This document shows, piece by piece, positions 6,639-14,955 of a DNA stretch of 32,674 bases (position 1 is the first letter of the stretch; every line of letters begins with the position of its first letter). The notes beneath the pieces were generated by a model. The model saw only the letters and a list, made by a program, of their open reading frames with translations. It had not been told where the DNA came from and did not search any database. This stretch comes from an uncultured Collinsella sp. (GTDB taxonomy: Bacteria > Actinomycetota > Coriobacteriia > Coriobacteriales > Coriobacteriaceae). The stretch covers positions 1 through 32,674 of the forward strand of contig URSO01000017.1 in the NCBI GenBank assembly GCA_900550415.1. Reading direction: 5' to 3'. The position numbers were made by a program, and so were the translations under genes.

Positions 6639-7943
6639 ATGCAGACGATCTACCAGAAGATGGAAACCACCGAACTCGATGCCGCCATCGAGGCGCTCAA
6701 AGCCGAGGTCGCCGAGGTCAAGGCCAAGGGCCTGGCGCTCGACATGGCCCGCGGCAAGCCGTCGCCCTCCCAGGTGGACATCTCTCGACCCATGCTCGAT
6801 ATCCTCAATGCCGATGCCGATCTGCATGACGGCAACGTCGACTGCTCCAACTACGGCTGCTTTGAGGGCATTCCCTCGGCACGCAAGCTGGCGGGGGAGT
6901 TCCTGGGTTGTCCTGCCGAGCAGACGCTCGTACTGGGCTCATCGAGCCTGCTGATCGAGCACGATATCGCCGGTATGTTCTGGCGTTGCGGCTCGTGCGG
7001 CAGCGACCCTTGGGAGGCTTACGAGGCAGCGCACGACGGCAAGAAGGTCAAGTTCCTGTGCCCTGTTCCCGGCTACGATCGCCACTTTGGCATCACCGCC
7101 GATCTGGGCATCGAGAACGTCCCCGTCGCGATGACCGACAACGGCCCCGACATGGACGAGATCGAGCGCCTGGTTGCCGCCGACGATTCCATCAAGGGTA
7201 TCTGGTGCGTGCCCAAGTATTCCAACCCCACGGGCATCACCTTTAGCGAGGACACTGTGCGCCGCTTGGTCGAGATGCCCACGGCCGCGCCCGATTTCCG
7301 CATCTTCTGGGACAACGCTTACTGCGTGCACGACCTGTACGACGAGACCGACGAGCTCGCAAATATCTTTGACCTCGCCCGCACGGCGGGCACCGAGGAT
7401 CGCGTGGTGGCCTTTGCCTCGACGTCCAAGATCACCTTCCCGGGCGCCGGCATCGGCTTTATCGGTGCGAGCCCCGCGGTTATCGCCGAGTTCTCCAAGC
7501 GCCTGAAGGCCGGCCTCATCAGCGCCGACAAGCTCAACCAGCTGCGCCACGTGCGCTTCCTTCCCACCATCGAGGCGGTCAAGGAGCACATGAAAAAGCA
7601 CGCCGAGTTCCTGCGCCCGCGCTTTGAGGCCGTCGAGCGCAAGCTCACCGAGGGCCTGGGCGACACGGGTTGCGCCACCTGGACGCATCCCCGCGGCGGC
7701 TACTTTGTGAGCTTTGATGGTCCCGAGGGCTCGGCCCAAAAGGTCGCCGCGCTTTGCGCCGACTTGGGCGTCAAGCTCACACCGGCCGGTGCTACCTGGC
7801 CCTATGGCAAGGACCCGCGCGACACCAACATCCGCATCGCGCCGAGCTATCCCACGGTCGAGGACCTGGAGGCCGCGCTCGATGTGCTGGTGCTGGCCGT
7901 TAAGCTCGTCGCTGCCGAGCTTGCGCGTGCCGAGCGCGCCTAA
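6639..7943 (+). CDS. aspartate aminotransferase, subgroup Ic (AspT-like, PLP-dependent)
   Basis: 434 aa, a fold-type I aminotransferase of the Aminotran_MocR/Asp_aminotransf family, described for Corynebacterium AspT. It probably interconverts aspartate and oxaloacetate with 2-oxoglutarate/glutamate in the cytoplasm. The PLP-anchoring lysine is K264 in ASTSKITFPGAG. NPTG appears in KYSNPTGITFS, and the aspartate of FRIFWDNAY would bind the pyridine nitrogen. Substrate-binding arginine lies in NIRIAPSYP near the C terminus. No helix-turn-helix is fused. GCGAAAGGTCGCACCCC precedes the ATG, and TATACT (6591-6596) is a candidate -10. It appears to be a single gene or the head of a short transcript with the STAS gene 50 nt downstream. 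Confidence 0.88.
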   Translation: MQTIYQKMETTELDAAIEALKAEVAEVKAKGLALDMARGKPSPSQVDISRPMLDILNADADLHDGNVDCSNYGCFEGIPSARKLAGEFLGCPAEQTLVLGSSSLLIEHDIAGMFWRCGSCGSDPWEAYEAAHDGKKVKFLCPVPGYDRHFGITADLGIENVPVAMTDNGPDMDEIERLVAADDSIKGIWCVPKYSNPTGITFSEDTVRRLVEMPTAAPDFRIFWDNAYCVHDLYDETDELANIFDLARTAGTEDRVVAFASTSKITFPGAGIGFIGASPAVIAEFSKRLKAGLISADKLNQLRHVRFLPTIEAVKEHMKKHAEFLRPRFEAVERKLTEGLGDTGCATWTHPRGGYFVSFDGPEGSAQKVAALCADLGVKLTPAGATWPYGKDPRDTNIRIAPSYPTVEDLEAALDVLVLAVKLVAAELARAERA

Positions 7944-7994
7944 CGCGCGGCTTCCCGTACTATCCGCACTTTCGATACGTAAAGGAGCGTATAC

Positions 7995-8309
7995 ATGGAT
8001 TTGGGTATTTCCACCAACCCCACGCCAGAGCTCTACACCATTAAGGTAACCGGCGAGATCGATATCTCTAACGCCGATAGCCTGCGCAATGCCATCGACC
8101 TGGCGCTCGAGCAGCCCACCGAGGCCGTTGAGCTCGATTTTGCCCAGGTGAGCTACATCGATTCGACGGGCATTGGCGTGCTCGTGGGCGCCGCGCACCA
8201 CGCGGTCGACCACGGCAAGCGCTTTAGCTGCACCAATGTGCAGCCCCCGGTGATGCGCGTGGTCCAGCTGTTGGGTGTCGACCAGGAGATTTCGATCACC
8301 GCTGCATAA
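7995..8309 (+). CDS. STAS-domain protein, anti-sigma factor antagonist type
   Basis: 104 aa, one STAS domain (Pfam STAS, SpoIIAA/RsbV type). The motif YIDSTGIGVL places the phosphorylatable serine at residue 57. The N-terminal strands (YTIKVTGEIDISNAD) fit the family. Such proteins bind an anti-sigma kinase when unphosphorylated. No partner kinase or sigma factor is encoded nearby, so the circuit is unknown. The ATG follows TAAAGGAGCG. Confidence 0.9.
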   Translation: MDLGISTNPTPELYTIKVTGEIDISNADSLRNAIDLALEQPTEAVELDFAQVSYIDSTGIGVLVGAAHHAVDHGKRFSCTNVQPPVMRVVQLLGVDQEISITAA

Positions 8310-8381
8310 TCTTTGCCCCCAAAAGGGCGTGCCGTTTGGCATATGTTTGTGATGCGCTCGGACGTTTTGGCGTCCGGGCGC

Positions 8382-8387
8382 TATACT
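8382..8387 (+). promoter_or_regulatory. candidate -10 box for the tat-hyp-topA genes
   Basis: TATACT about 75 nt before the tatA start. A small hairpin, CGGACG-TTTTGG-CGTCCG, lies just upstream. No convincing -35 is visible. Confidence 0.35.
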
Positions 8388-8462
8388 TGACCGAATGAAT
8401 AGACGAGTTCCGGCCGAATGGCGCGGTGCGGGCTCGACTCACATCGAGCCTTGGAGGGATGT

Positions 8463-9029
8463 GTGTTTGGTATTGGAGAGGGTGAGCTCGCGATCATCGT
8501 GGTCTTCGGCTTTTTGCTGTTTGGCCCGGATAAGCTCCCGCAGATGGGCCGCACGATCGGCCGTGCCATCCGTCAGTTCCGCGAGACGCAGGAAAAGATG
8601 ACGGCCGTTGTTCAGTCCGAGATTATCGATCCGGTGAGCGAGGCCGCGTCGGCCCCGGTCAAGCCCAAGAAGACTGCTGCGACCGACGACGATTCCGATG
8701 CGGACGAGGATGCCGCCGAGACGGCAGCGCCCGCCAAGAAGGAGACCTTTGCCGAGCGTCGCGCCCGTCTTGCTGCCGAGAAGGCCGCAAGCGAGGGTGC
8801 TGCTGAGGGCGAAGGCGCTGTTGATGAGGCCGAGGGTACAGAGCCTGCTACTGCCGTCGAGCCCGAGCCTGCTGCAGAGCCCGAGCCCGAGCTGGCAGAG
8901 CCCACGACGGCTGACCTCTACGCCCGTCGTCCCCGCAAGCGCAAGGCCGTCGTCGACCAGCTCGCTCGCGAGCTCGAGGCCGAGGACGACGCCGTTGCCG
9001 CCGACGCCCCGAAGGGAGGCGATGAGTAA
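8463..9029 (+). CDS. tatA: twin-arginine translocase subunit TatA/TatB family
   Basis: About 188 aa. With GTG at 8463 the protein begins MFGIGEGELAIIVVFGFLLF, the expected TatA start, with a GGAGGG site 4-5 nt upstream. A frame reading from the ATG at 8418 adds 15 residues that fit no family member. One membrane segment (about residues 7-20) is followed by FGPDKLPQMGRTIGRAIRQFR, the amphipathic helix. The rest, from about residue 55, is a low-complexity Ala/Glu/Pro-rich tail. TatA and TatB cannot be separated by eye; it may serve as either. It overlaps tatC (TAATG), so the two should be translationally coupled. Together they export folded proteins. Confidence 0.88.
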   Translation: MFGIGEGELAIIVVFGFLLFGPDKLPQMGRTIGRAIRQFRETQEKMTAVVQSEIIDPVSEAASAPVKPKKTAATDDDSDADEDAAETAAPAKKETFAERRARLAAEKAASEGAAEGEGAVDEAEGTEPATAVEPEPAAEPEPELAEPTTADLYARRPRKRKAVVDQLARELEAEDDAVAADAPKGGDE

Positions 9030-9820
9030 TGCCTATCGGACCTGCGCGCATGCCGCTCTTCGATCACCTGGGCGAGCTCCGTCGCCGCCTGACCATCGTG
9101 GTCGTGTCGGTGTTTGCCGCCGCCATCGTGCTGTATTTCGCCACGCCCGTGGTGCTCGATATCCTGGAAGATCCCATCCGCTCGTTTGTGCCGGACGGTA
9201 AGTTCTACATCACCACCACGCTCGGCGGCTTTGGCTTGCGCTTCTCGCTGGCCATCAAGATGGCCGTGGTCATGTGCACGCCCATGATCATCTGGCAGAT
9301 TCTGGCATTTTTCCTGCCGGCGCTGCGCCCCAACGAGCGCAAGTGGGTCGTGCCCACGGTGCTCGCCTCGACGGTGCTGTTCTTTCTGGGTGCCATCTTC
9401 TGCTACTTCATCATCATCCCGGCGGGCTTTGAGTGGCTCATCGGCGAGACCTCGGCCGTCGCTACGGCGCTGCCCGACCTGGAGAACTACGTCAACATGG
9501 AGCTGCTCTTTATGATCGGCTTTGGTGTGGCGTTTGAGCTGCCGCTCATCATCTTCTATCTGTCCGTCTTTCACATCGTGTCCTATGCGGCCTTCCGCAG
9601 CGCCTGGCGCTACGTGTACGTAGGCCTGCTTGTGGGCTCGGCTGTGATTACGCCCGACGGCTCGCCCGTTACGCTGGGTCTCATGTATGGCGCCCTGCTC
9701 TCGCTCTACGAGATTTCGCTCGCCATCGCCCGCGTGGTCATTACCGCGCGCGAGGGCAAGGAGGGCCTGTTCGTGAGCCGTCTGGACCTGTTCTCGGACG
9801 ACGAGGACGACGAGGAGTAA
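9029..9820 (+). CDS. tatC: Sec-independent protein translocase TatC
   Basis: 263 aa, six predicted membrane segments. TatC is the receptor for twin-arginine signal peptides. The family N terminus is clear (PLFDHLGELRRRLTI, with the conserved FDHLGELR). The C-terminal tail is acidic (DDEDDEE). The start codon overlaps the tatA stop. The hypA gene begins 6 nt after its stop, so tatA-tatC-hypA-hypB look like one operon. [NiFe] hydrogenases are common Tat substrates, which would explain this grouping; that link is inference. Confidence 0.95.
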   Translation: MPIGPARMPLFDHLGELRRRLTIVVVSVFAAAIVLYFATPVVLDILEDPIRSFVPDGKFYITTTLGGFGLRFSLAIKMAVVMCTPMIIWQILAFFLPALRPNERKWVVPTVLASTVLFFLGAIFCYFIIIPAGFEWLIGETSAVATALPDLENYVNMELLFMIGFGVAFELPLIIFYLSVFHIVSYAAFRSAWRYVYVGLLVGSAVITPDGSPVTLGLMYGALLSLYEISLAIARVVITAREGKEGLFVSRLDLFSDDEDDEE

Positions 9821-9826
9821 ATCGGT

Positions 9827-10183
9827 ATGCACGAGGTTGGCATTGTCAACGGCATACTCGATACAGTGATTCGCGCGGCGCGTGGGGCGGGGGCCTCGCG
9901 CGCCGTTTTGGTAACGCTGCGTATCGGGGATATGACCGAGGTCGTGCGCGAGGCGCTCGACTTTGCGTGGGAGACATTTCGCGACGAGGATCCGCTCACG
10001 CAAGGCTGCGAGCTCGCGGTTGAGGAGATTCACCCGCAAAGCGAGTGTTTGGACTGCGGTGAGGTTTTCGACCACGATCGCTTCCACTGTCGCTGTCCCC
10101 AGTGTGGTGGTGCCAACGTGCGCCTACTGCACGGCCGCGAGCTCGATATCGCAAGTATCGAGATCGAGACCCCCGACGATTAG
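9827..10183 (+). CDS. hypA: hydrogenase nickel-incorporation metallochaperone HypA
   Basis: 118 aa. HypA delivers Ni to [NiFe] hydrogenase precursors together with HypB, in the cytoplasm. The nickel-binding MHE start (His2, Glu3) is exact. The structural zinc site is C74/C77 (CLDC) and C90/C93 (CRCPQC), with an extra Cys88. The gene begins just after tatC and is 55 nt before hypB. Confidence 0.95.
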   Translation: MHEVGIVNGILDTVIRAARGAGASRAVLVTLRIGDMTEVVREALDFAWETFRDEDPLTQGCELAVEEIHPQSECLDCGEVFDHDRFHCRCPQCGGANVRLLHGRELDIASIEIETPDD

Positions 10184-10238
10184 CACGCTCGCCATCTAGC
10201 GATGGGGTATAAAAGGGCCAAAGTAAGGAGCGCTAAGT

Positions 10239-10922
10239 ATGGCCGAGAAAACGATTGATATCGCGTCGCCGATTCTGTCGCGCAACGAGCGCCTGGCAGA
10301 TCAGCTGCGTCAGCGGTTTGAGCAGACGAACACCTACGTGATCAATGTGCTGTCGAGCCCTGGCTCGGGTAAGACCACCACGATTCTGGGCACCAACGAG
10401 CGCCTGCGTGACAAAGCCAGCCTGCGCTGTGCCGTTATCGAGGGCGATATCGCCTCGGACGTCGACGCCATCACCATGAAGGAAGCCGGCATGCCCGCTA
10501 TCCAGATCAACACGGGCGGCCTGTGCCACCTCGAGGGCAACATGATCATGGAGGCCGTCGACGCCTTCGACCAGGCCGTCGGTCTGGAGAACATCGACGT
10601 CATCTTTATCGAAAATGTGGGTAACCTGGTCTGCCCGGTCGACTTTGACCTGGGCGAGAACCTGTCCATCATGATCCTCTCGGTGCCCGAGGGCGACGAC
10701 AAGCCCATCAAGTACCCGGGCATCTTCCAGCACGCCGGCGCGCAGCTGCTCAATAAGGTCGACGTGGCCCCGGCTTTCGATTTTGACATGGATAGGTATA
10801 CTAAGACACTCGATGACCTCAATCCGCAGGCGCCGCGGTTTGCCGTGAGCGCGCGCAAGGGCGAGGGCATGGATGCCTGGTGCGATTGGCTCATCGGGCA
10901 GATTGAGCAAGCAAGGGCGTAA
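10239..10922 (+). CDS. hypB: hydrogenase nickel-incorporation GTPase HypB
   Basis: 227 aa, SIMIBI-class GTPase. The P-loop is SSPGSGKTTT (residues 39-48). C96-H97 in GGLCHLEG and C132 in NLVCPVDFD match the metal site at the GTPase dimer interface. LNKVD (171-175) is the guanine specificity motif. It lacks both the N-terminal CxxCGC nickel motif and the His-rich stretch found in E. coli-type and storage-type HypB, so it is a minimal form. AGTAAGGAG precedes the start. hypC, hypD, hypE, hypF and the hydrogenase itself are not in this window. Confidence 0.95.
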   Translation: MAEKTIDIASPILSRNERLADQLRQRFEQTNTYVINVLSSPGSGKTTTILGTNERLRDKASLRCAVIEGDIASDVDAITMKEAGMPAIQINTGGLCHLEGNMIMEAVDAFDQAVGLENIDVIFIENVGNLVCPVDFDLGENLSIMILSVPEGDDKPIKYPGIFQHAGAQLLNKVDVAPAFDFDMDRYTKTLDDLNPQAPRFAVSARKGEGMDAWCDWLIGQIEQARA

Positions 10923-10976
10923 GTCGGCCGCCAAGAGGGCGGGCGCAGCCGCAGACACACGAGATAGGAGCCTCTT

Positions 10977-13571
10977 TTGAAGCTCATCATCGCTGAGAAA
11001 AACGACGCCGCGCGTCAGATCGCCGAGCGTCTGTCCACGGGCAAGCCCAAAAAGGACAAGGTGTACAACACCGCCATCTACCGTTTTGAGTGGAAGGGCG
11101 AGGAGTGCGTGACGATCGGCCTTGCCGGTCACATCCTGGCACCCGATTTTTGCGACAGTGTGCTGTTCGATAAAAAGTTGGGCTGGTATTCGGTCACGGA
11201 GGACGGCGAAATGCTGCCGGCCGATATGCCCGATGGCCTGGCCCGCCCGCCGTACGACACCAAGCGCAAGCCGTTCCTTGCCGATGGCATTTCCATCAAG
11301 GGCTGGAAGCTCGAGAGCCTGCCCTATCTCACCTGGGCGCCCGTCATTAAGCTTCCGGCCGAGAAAGAGCTCATCCGCTCGCTCAAGAACCTCGCCAAAA
11401 AGTCCGACAGCGTCATCATCGCCACGGACTTCGATCGCGAGGGCGAGCTGATCGGTTCGGACGCCCTCAACAAGGTGCGCGAGGTGGCGCCCGACTTGCC
11501 GGTCGCCCGCGCCCAGTATTCTTCGTTTACCAAGGCCGAGATCACGCAGGCCTTCGATAACCTTGTCTCGCTCGACCAGAACCTGGCCGACGCCGGCGAG
11601 AGCCGTCAGCACATCGACCTCATTTGGGGTGCGGTGCTCACGCGCTACCTGACGCTCGCCAAGTTTGGCGGCTTTGGCAACGTGCGTTCCGCCGGCCGCG
11701 TGCAGACGCCGACGCTTGCCCTGGTGGTCGAGCGCGAGCGCGAGCGCATGGCGTTTGTGCCCGAGGACTATTGGCAGATTCGCGGCATGGGCGCCGCGCA
11801 AGGCGCTGCCGAGGACGATCGCTTTAAGATCGCGCACAAGACGGCGCGCTTTACCGACAAGGATGCTGCTGAGACGGCGTACGGTCACGTTGACGGCGCT
11901 ACGACGGCAACCGTCGCCGCGGTGACCAAGCGCTCGCGTAAGCAGCAGCCGCCCACGCCGTTTGCGACGACCTCGCTGCAGGCTGCCGCCGCGGCCGAGG
12001 GCATCTCACCTGCGCGTACCATGCGCATCGCCGAGTCCCTCTACATGGCCGGTCTCATCAGCTACCCGCGTGTCGACAACACCGTGTATCCCGCGACGCT
12101 CGATCTGGGCGCCGTGGTGAGCGACCTGGCAAAGATCAACCCGGCGCTGGCGCCCGTGTGCAAAAAGGTGCTCGCCGGTCCCATGAAGCCCACGCGCGGC
12201 AAGGTCGAGACTACCGACCACCCGCCTATCTATCCCACGGGCGAGGGTGATCCGTCCACGCTCGACGGCGGCCAGCGCAAGCTTTACGACCTCATCGCCC
12301 GCCGCTTCCTGGCGACGCTTATGGGTCCCGCGACCATCGAGAATACCAAGCTCGAGCTCGACGTGAACGGTGAGCCGTTCGTGGCTTCGGGCGATGTGCT
12401 CGTGACCCCGGGTTTCCGCGAGGCGTACCCGTACGGACTCAAGCGCGACGAGCAGATGCCGCCGCTAGAGCAGGGCGACACGGTCGACGTGTTCGACATT
12501 AAGCTTGAGGCCAAGCAGACCGAGCCGCCCGCGCGCTACAGCCAGGGCAAGCTCGTGCAGGAGATGGAAAAGCGCGGCCTGGGCACCAAGTCCACGCGCG
12601 CGAGCATCATCGAGCGCCTGTATGCCGTGCGCTATCTCAAAAACGATCCCGTTGAGCCGAGCCAGCTGGGCATCGCCATCATCGACGCGCTGACGCAGTT
12701 TGCCCCGCGCATAACGAGCCCCGATATGACCAGCGAGCTCGACGGCGACATGACTCGCGTCGAGCGCGGCGAGGACACCGAAGAGCATGTCGTGACGCAC
12801 TCGCGTGCGCTGCTGGCCGGCGTGCTCGACGAGCTGCTCAAGCATACGCAGGAGCTCGGCGACGCCATCAGCGACGCCGTCACGGCTGATGCGCGCGTGG
12901 GCGCCTGCCCCAAGTGCGGCAAGGACCTGGTTATGAAGACGAGCGCCAAGACCCGTGGCAGCTTCATTGGCTGCATGGGCTGGCCCGACTGCGACGTGAC
13001 CTATCCGGTCCCGAGCGGCGTCAAGGTGAGCCCGCTCGAGGGCGAGGCCGCCGTGTGCCCCGAATGCGGTGCGCCGCGCATCAAGTGTCAGCCGTTCCGC
13101 CAGAAGGCTTTCGAGATCTGCGTGAACCCGACGTGCCCCACCAACTACGAGCCCGACCTTAAAGTGGGCGAGTGCAAGGTGTGTGCCGAGGCCGGACGCC
13201 ATGGCGACCTGATCGCGCACAAGAGCGAGAAGAGCGGCAAGCGCTTTATCCGCTGCACCAATTACGATGACTGCGGCGTGAGCTATCCGCTGCCGGCGCG
13301 TGGCAAGCTCGAGGCGACGGGCGAGACCTGTCCCGAGTGCGGCGCCCCCATCGTGGTGGTCAACACGGCGCGCGGTCCGTGGCGTATCTGCGTCAACATG
13401 GACTGCCCGACCAAGGAGAAGAAGCCCGCCCGCGGTCGCAAGACCACAACCAAGGCGAGCACGGCAAAGAAGACGACGGCGGCCAAGAAGACGACGGCTA
13501 AGAAAGCCACTGCCGCCAAGAAGACGACCGCGAAGAAGTCGACTGCCAAGAAAACAGCCGCCGACAAGTAA
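10977..13571 (+). CDS. topA: type IA DNA topoisomerase (topoisomerase I) with zinc fingers and basic tail
   Basis: 864 aa. Relaxes negative supercoils by passing strands through a transient 5'-phosphotyrosine break. The Toprim domain occupies about residues 1-155 (AEKNDAARQI with E7; DFDREGE with D151, D153, E156). Catalytic Tyr363 lies in LISYPRVDNTVYP. The N terminus resembles the archaeal-type topoisomerase I more than E. coli TopA. Four Cys4-type zinc modules follow from about residue 643 to 810. The last 50 residues are an AKKTT/AKKST lysine-alanine repeat like the mycobacterial TopoI tail. The start is TTG at 10977, with AGGAG 6 nt upstream; no ATG fits the conserved N terminus. It lies 54 nt after hypB and ends in a strong terminator. 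Confidence 0.93.
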   Translation: MKLIIAEKNDAARQIAERLSTGKPKKDKVYNTAIYRFEWKGEECVTIGLAGHILAPDFCDSVLFDKKLGWYSVTEDGEMLPADMPDGLARPPYDTKRKPFLADGISIKGWKLESLPYLTWAPVIKLPAEKELIRSLKNLAKKSDSVIIATDFDREGELIGSDALNKVREVAPDLPVARAQYSSFTKAEITQAFDNLVSLDQNLADAGESRQHIDLIWGAVLTRYLTLAKFGGFGNVRSAGRVQTPTLALVVERERERMAFVPEDYWQIRGMGAAQGAAEDDRFKIAHKTARFTDKDAAETAYGHVDGATTATVAAVTKRSRKQQPPTPFATTSLQAAAAAEGISPARTMRIAESLYMAGLISYPRVDNTVYPATLDLGAVVSDLAKINPALAPVCKKVLAGPMKPTRGKVETTDHPPIYPTGEGDPSTLDGGQRKLYDLIARRFLATLMGPATIENTKLELDVNGEPFVASGDVLVTPGFREAYPYGLKRDEQMPPLEQGDTVDVFDIKLEAKQTEPPARYSQGKLVQEMEKRGLGTKSTRASIIERLYAVRYLKNDPVEPSQLGIAIIDALTQFAPRITSPDMTSELDGDMTRVERGEDTEEHVVTHSRALLAGVLDELLKHTQELGDAISDAVTADARVGACPKCGKDLVMKTSAKTRGSFIGCMGWPDCDVTYPVPSGVKVSPLEGEAAVCPECGAPRIKCQPFRQKAFEICVNPTCPTNYEPDLKVGECKVCAEAGRHGDLIAHKSEKSGKRFIRCTNYDDCGVSYPLPARGKLEATGETCPECGAPIVVVNTARGPWRICVNMDCPTKEKKPARGRKTTTKASTAKKTTAAKKTTAKKATAAKKTTAKKSTAKKTAADK

Positions 13572-13593
13572 CGGCGCAGTCGAAACATTGCCC

Positions 13594-13636
13594 AAAAAAA
13601 CGAGCGAGGACCCCGCGATCCTCGCTCGTTTTTTTG
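13594..13636. terminator. bidirectional intrinsic terminator between topA and the convergent gene
   Basis: A perfect 13-bp stem, AAACGAGCGAGGA with TCCTCGCTCGTTT and loop CCCCGCGA. It is flanked by an A-run on the left and a T-run on the right, so it can act on both strands. Confidence 0.92.
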
Positions 13637-13662
13637 ACCGGCAGTTAGGGGGGTTCCTAGGC

Positions 13663-13716
13663 AGTCATTGGGGACGTTCTTTAATGACTAGTCGTTTAAG
13701 AATGTCCCCAATGACT
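13663..13716. repeat. 54-bp near-perfect palindrome
   Basis: Two 27-nt arms (13663-13689 and 13690-13716) meet with no spacer at ACTAGT and differ at three positions. Each carries TCATTGGGGAC and its complement at the ends. A third half-copy, CATTGGGGAC, occurs at 14872-14881 before tmk. It lies between two convergent genes and is not followed by a T-run. It may be a REP-like intergenic repeat. Confidence 0.7.
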
Positions 13717-13732
13717 AGGGAACGACAAAGCG

Positions 13733-14716
13733 CTAGTTCACTTCGACGGGTTTGGCGCCGGGATAGCGCTCCTCAAAGTCTAGGCGGTACTTATTGTCAT
13801 TGGTGCCCGCCACGTTGTCGCGTGACAGCGGCGCCACGATCTCATTCTTGTGGTCCGCAGGCTTGGCGTATTTCAGGCTGATCTCCCAGGCATCACAGAT
13901 TGCGTCGATGCGGTGATCTAGGTCGTCGTACAGGGCAACGATGTCCTTCCAGGAGCTGTAGTTCTTGGAGCTCGTCGGGACGTCCAGGTCCTCGACGATA
14001 TCGTAGTACTGCTCGATGGTGTCTTCCGTGCGCTCGGCGACGTCGGCGAGATTTTGACGGGTGGTTCGATCCTCTTCCAGATAGCTGCCGTTGAAGTTCT
14101 GTGCGCAGCCACGGACGTAGTTGTCGAGGTCTTCGAGCAGGTCGTAGTATTCGCTCAGTCGGCGGTAGAGGTTCTGCTCGGAGAGCGTTGCTTCGCCGCC
14201 ATCCTCGTCGTCATCGTCATCATCGTCGTACAGGCTGTTGGGATCGCCGAGAGGCTTTAGGTCATCGTCGTCGACGTCATGGTGCAGCTTAGCTACCTCG
14301 GCAGTCGTCTGCGTGGCGGCGTTGTCGAAAGGCTTGATCACAAAGAAAACGACCAGGGCGATGATGATCGCCACCAGCACAACGATAACGGCGATAAGCG
14401 GCCCGGTGCCGCTCTTTTTGGGAGCGGGGGTCTGTGGCGAAGCGGGCGCGTATGCGGGAGCCGGCTGCTGTTGGGGCGAGCCGCTCGCGACGGGTATGCG
14501 CTGCGTGGTCTCGACGGCCTCGGTCCTTGCGGCAGGGTCGGGGCTATAGGCGAGGGAGTCATCCGCCTTGGCTTGCGGCGTATCAAGGGAGCCGGTCTGC
14601 TCAAAAGCGGGCTGGCTATCGCTTGCGGCTGTTTGCTCAACGGGTGCACCGCATGAGGTGCAGAACTTGGCATCATCTGCAAGAAGCTTGCCGCACGAGG
14701 CGCAATACCGAGACAT
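13733..14716 (-). CDS. zinc-ribbon membrane protein of unknown function
   Basis: 327 aa. The N-terminal zinc ribbon has two Cys pairs (YCASCGK and FCTSCGA). A Gln/Pro/Ala-rich linker follows, then one membrane segment (PLIAVIVVLVAIIIALVVFF, about residues 106-130). An acidic stretch of about eight aspartates precedes a helical, probably extracytoplasmic C-terminal domain of about 150 residues. The zinc ribbon would face the cytoplasm. The start at 14716 (MSRYCAS) has AAGGAG about 6 nt upstream. The arrangement, zinc ribbon-linker-TM-outer domain, is common in Coriobacteria and Firmicutes but uncharacterised. No function is assigned. Confidence 0.8.
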   Translation of the reverse strand: MSRYCASCGKLLADDAKFCTSCGAPVEQTAASDSQPAFEQTGSLDTPQAKADDSLAYSPDPAARTEAVETTQRIPVASGSPQQQPAPAYAPASPQTPAPKKSGTGPLIAVIVVLVAIIIALVVFFVIKPFDNAATQTTAEVAKLHHDVDDDDLKPLGDPNSLYDDDDDDDEDGGEATLSEQNLYRRLSEYYDLLEDLDNYVRGCAQNFNGSYLEEDRTTRQNLADVAERTEDTIEQYYDIVEDLDVPTSSKNYSSWKDIVALYDDLDHRIDAICDAWEISLKYAKPADHKNEIVAPLSRDNVAGTNDNKYRLDFEERYPGAKPVEVN

Positions 14717-14784
14717 TGCCACTCCTTTCGCCACATTTCAATGCAATACGACGATTATACCCAGCATCCAAAATTCCCCATCAT

Positions 14785-14853
14785 AAGTTGCGGTGAAATA
14801 GGGAGTGTTTGGCGGTCTCAGAGCTTCAATCAGTCCCTATTTCACCGCAACTT
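14785..14853. repeat. perfect 20-bp inverted repeat, 29-nt loop
   Basis: AAGTTGCGGTGAAATAGGGA (14785-14804) and its exact complement at 14834-14853. There is no T-run, and it sits in the divergent region between the zinc-ribbon gene and tmk. Perfect arms of this length suggest a recent or selected element, such as a REP-like repeat or the hairpin end of a Y1-transposase element. The rest of the 14717-14955 interval holds only the tmk promoter. Confidence 0.75.
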
Positions 14854-14873
14854 TGGAAAGGCGCCTTTAGCCA

Positions 14874-14903
14874 TTGGGGACGCGCCGAGCACTGGGGTAT
14901 CAT
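14874..14903 (+). promoter_or_regulatory. candidate promoter of the tmk-holB-ricT operon
   Basis: TTGGGG (14874-14879) and TATCAT (14898-14903) are separated by 18 bp. The -35 overlaps a half-copy of the palindrome found at 13663. The 5' untranslated region would be about 45 nt. Confidence 0.4.
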
Positions 14904-14955
14904 GGCTTGGTTGATATATCTGCATTTACGCGCCTTGTAGGAAGGGGCTGCGCCC

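Noticed and set aside
6939..8342. 467-codon minus-strand frame over the aminotransferase and STAS genes
   Set aside because: A shadow of two conserved proteins on the plus strand.
10233..11888. 551-codon minus-strand frame over hypB and topA
   Set aside because: Antisense to two clear genes, with no recognisable motif.
13441..13568. Repetitive AAG/GCC tract as an assembly error or mobile repeat
   Set aside because: It stays in frame and encodes the lysine/alanine tail expected for some actinobacterial topoisomerases.
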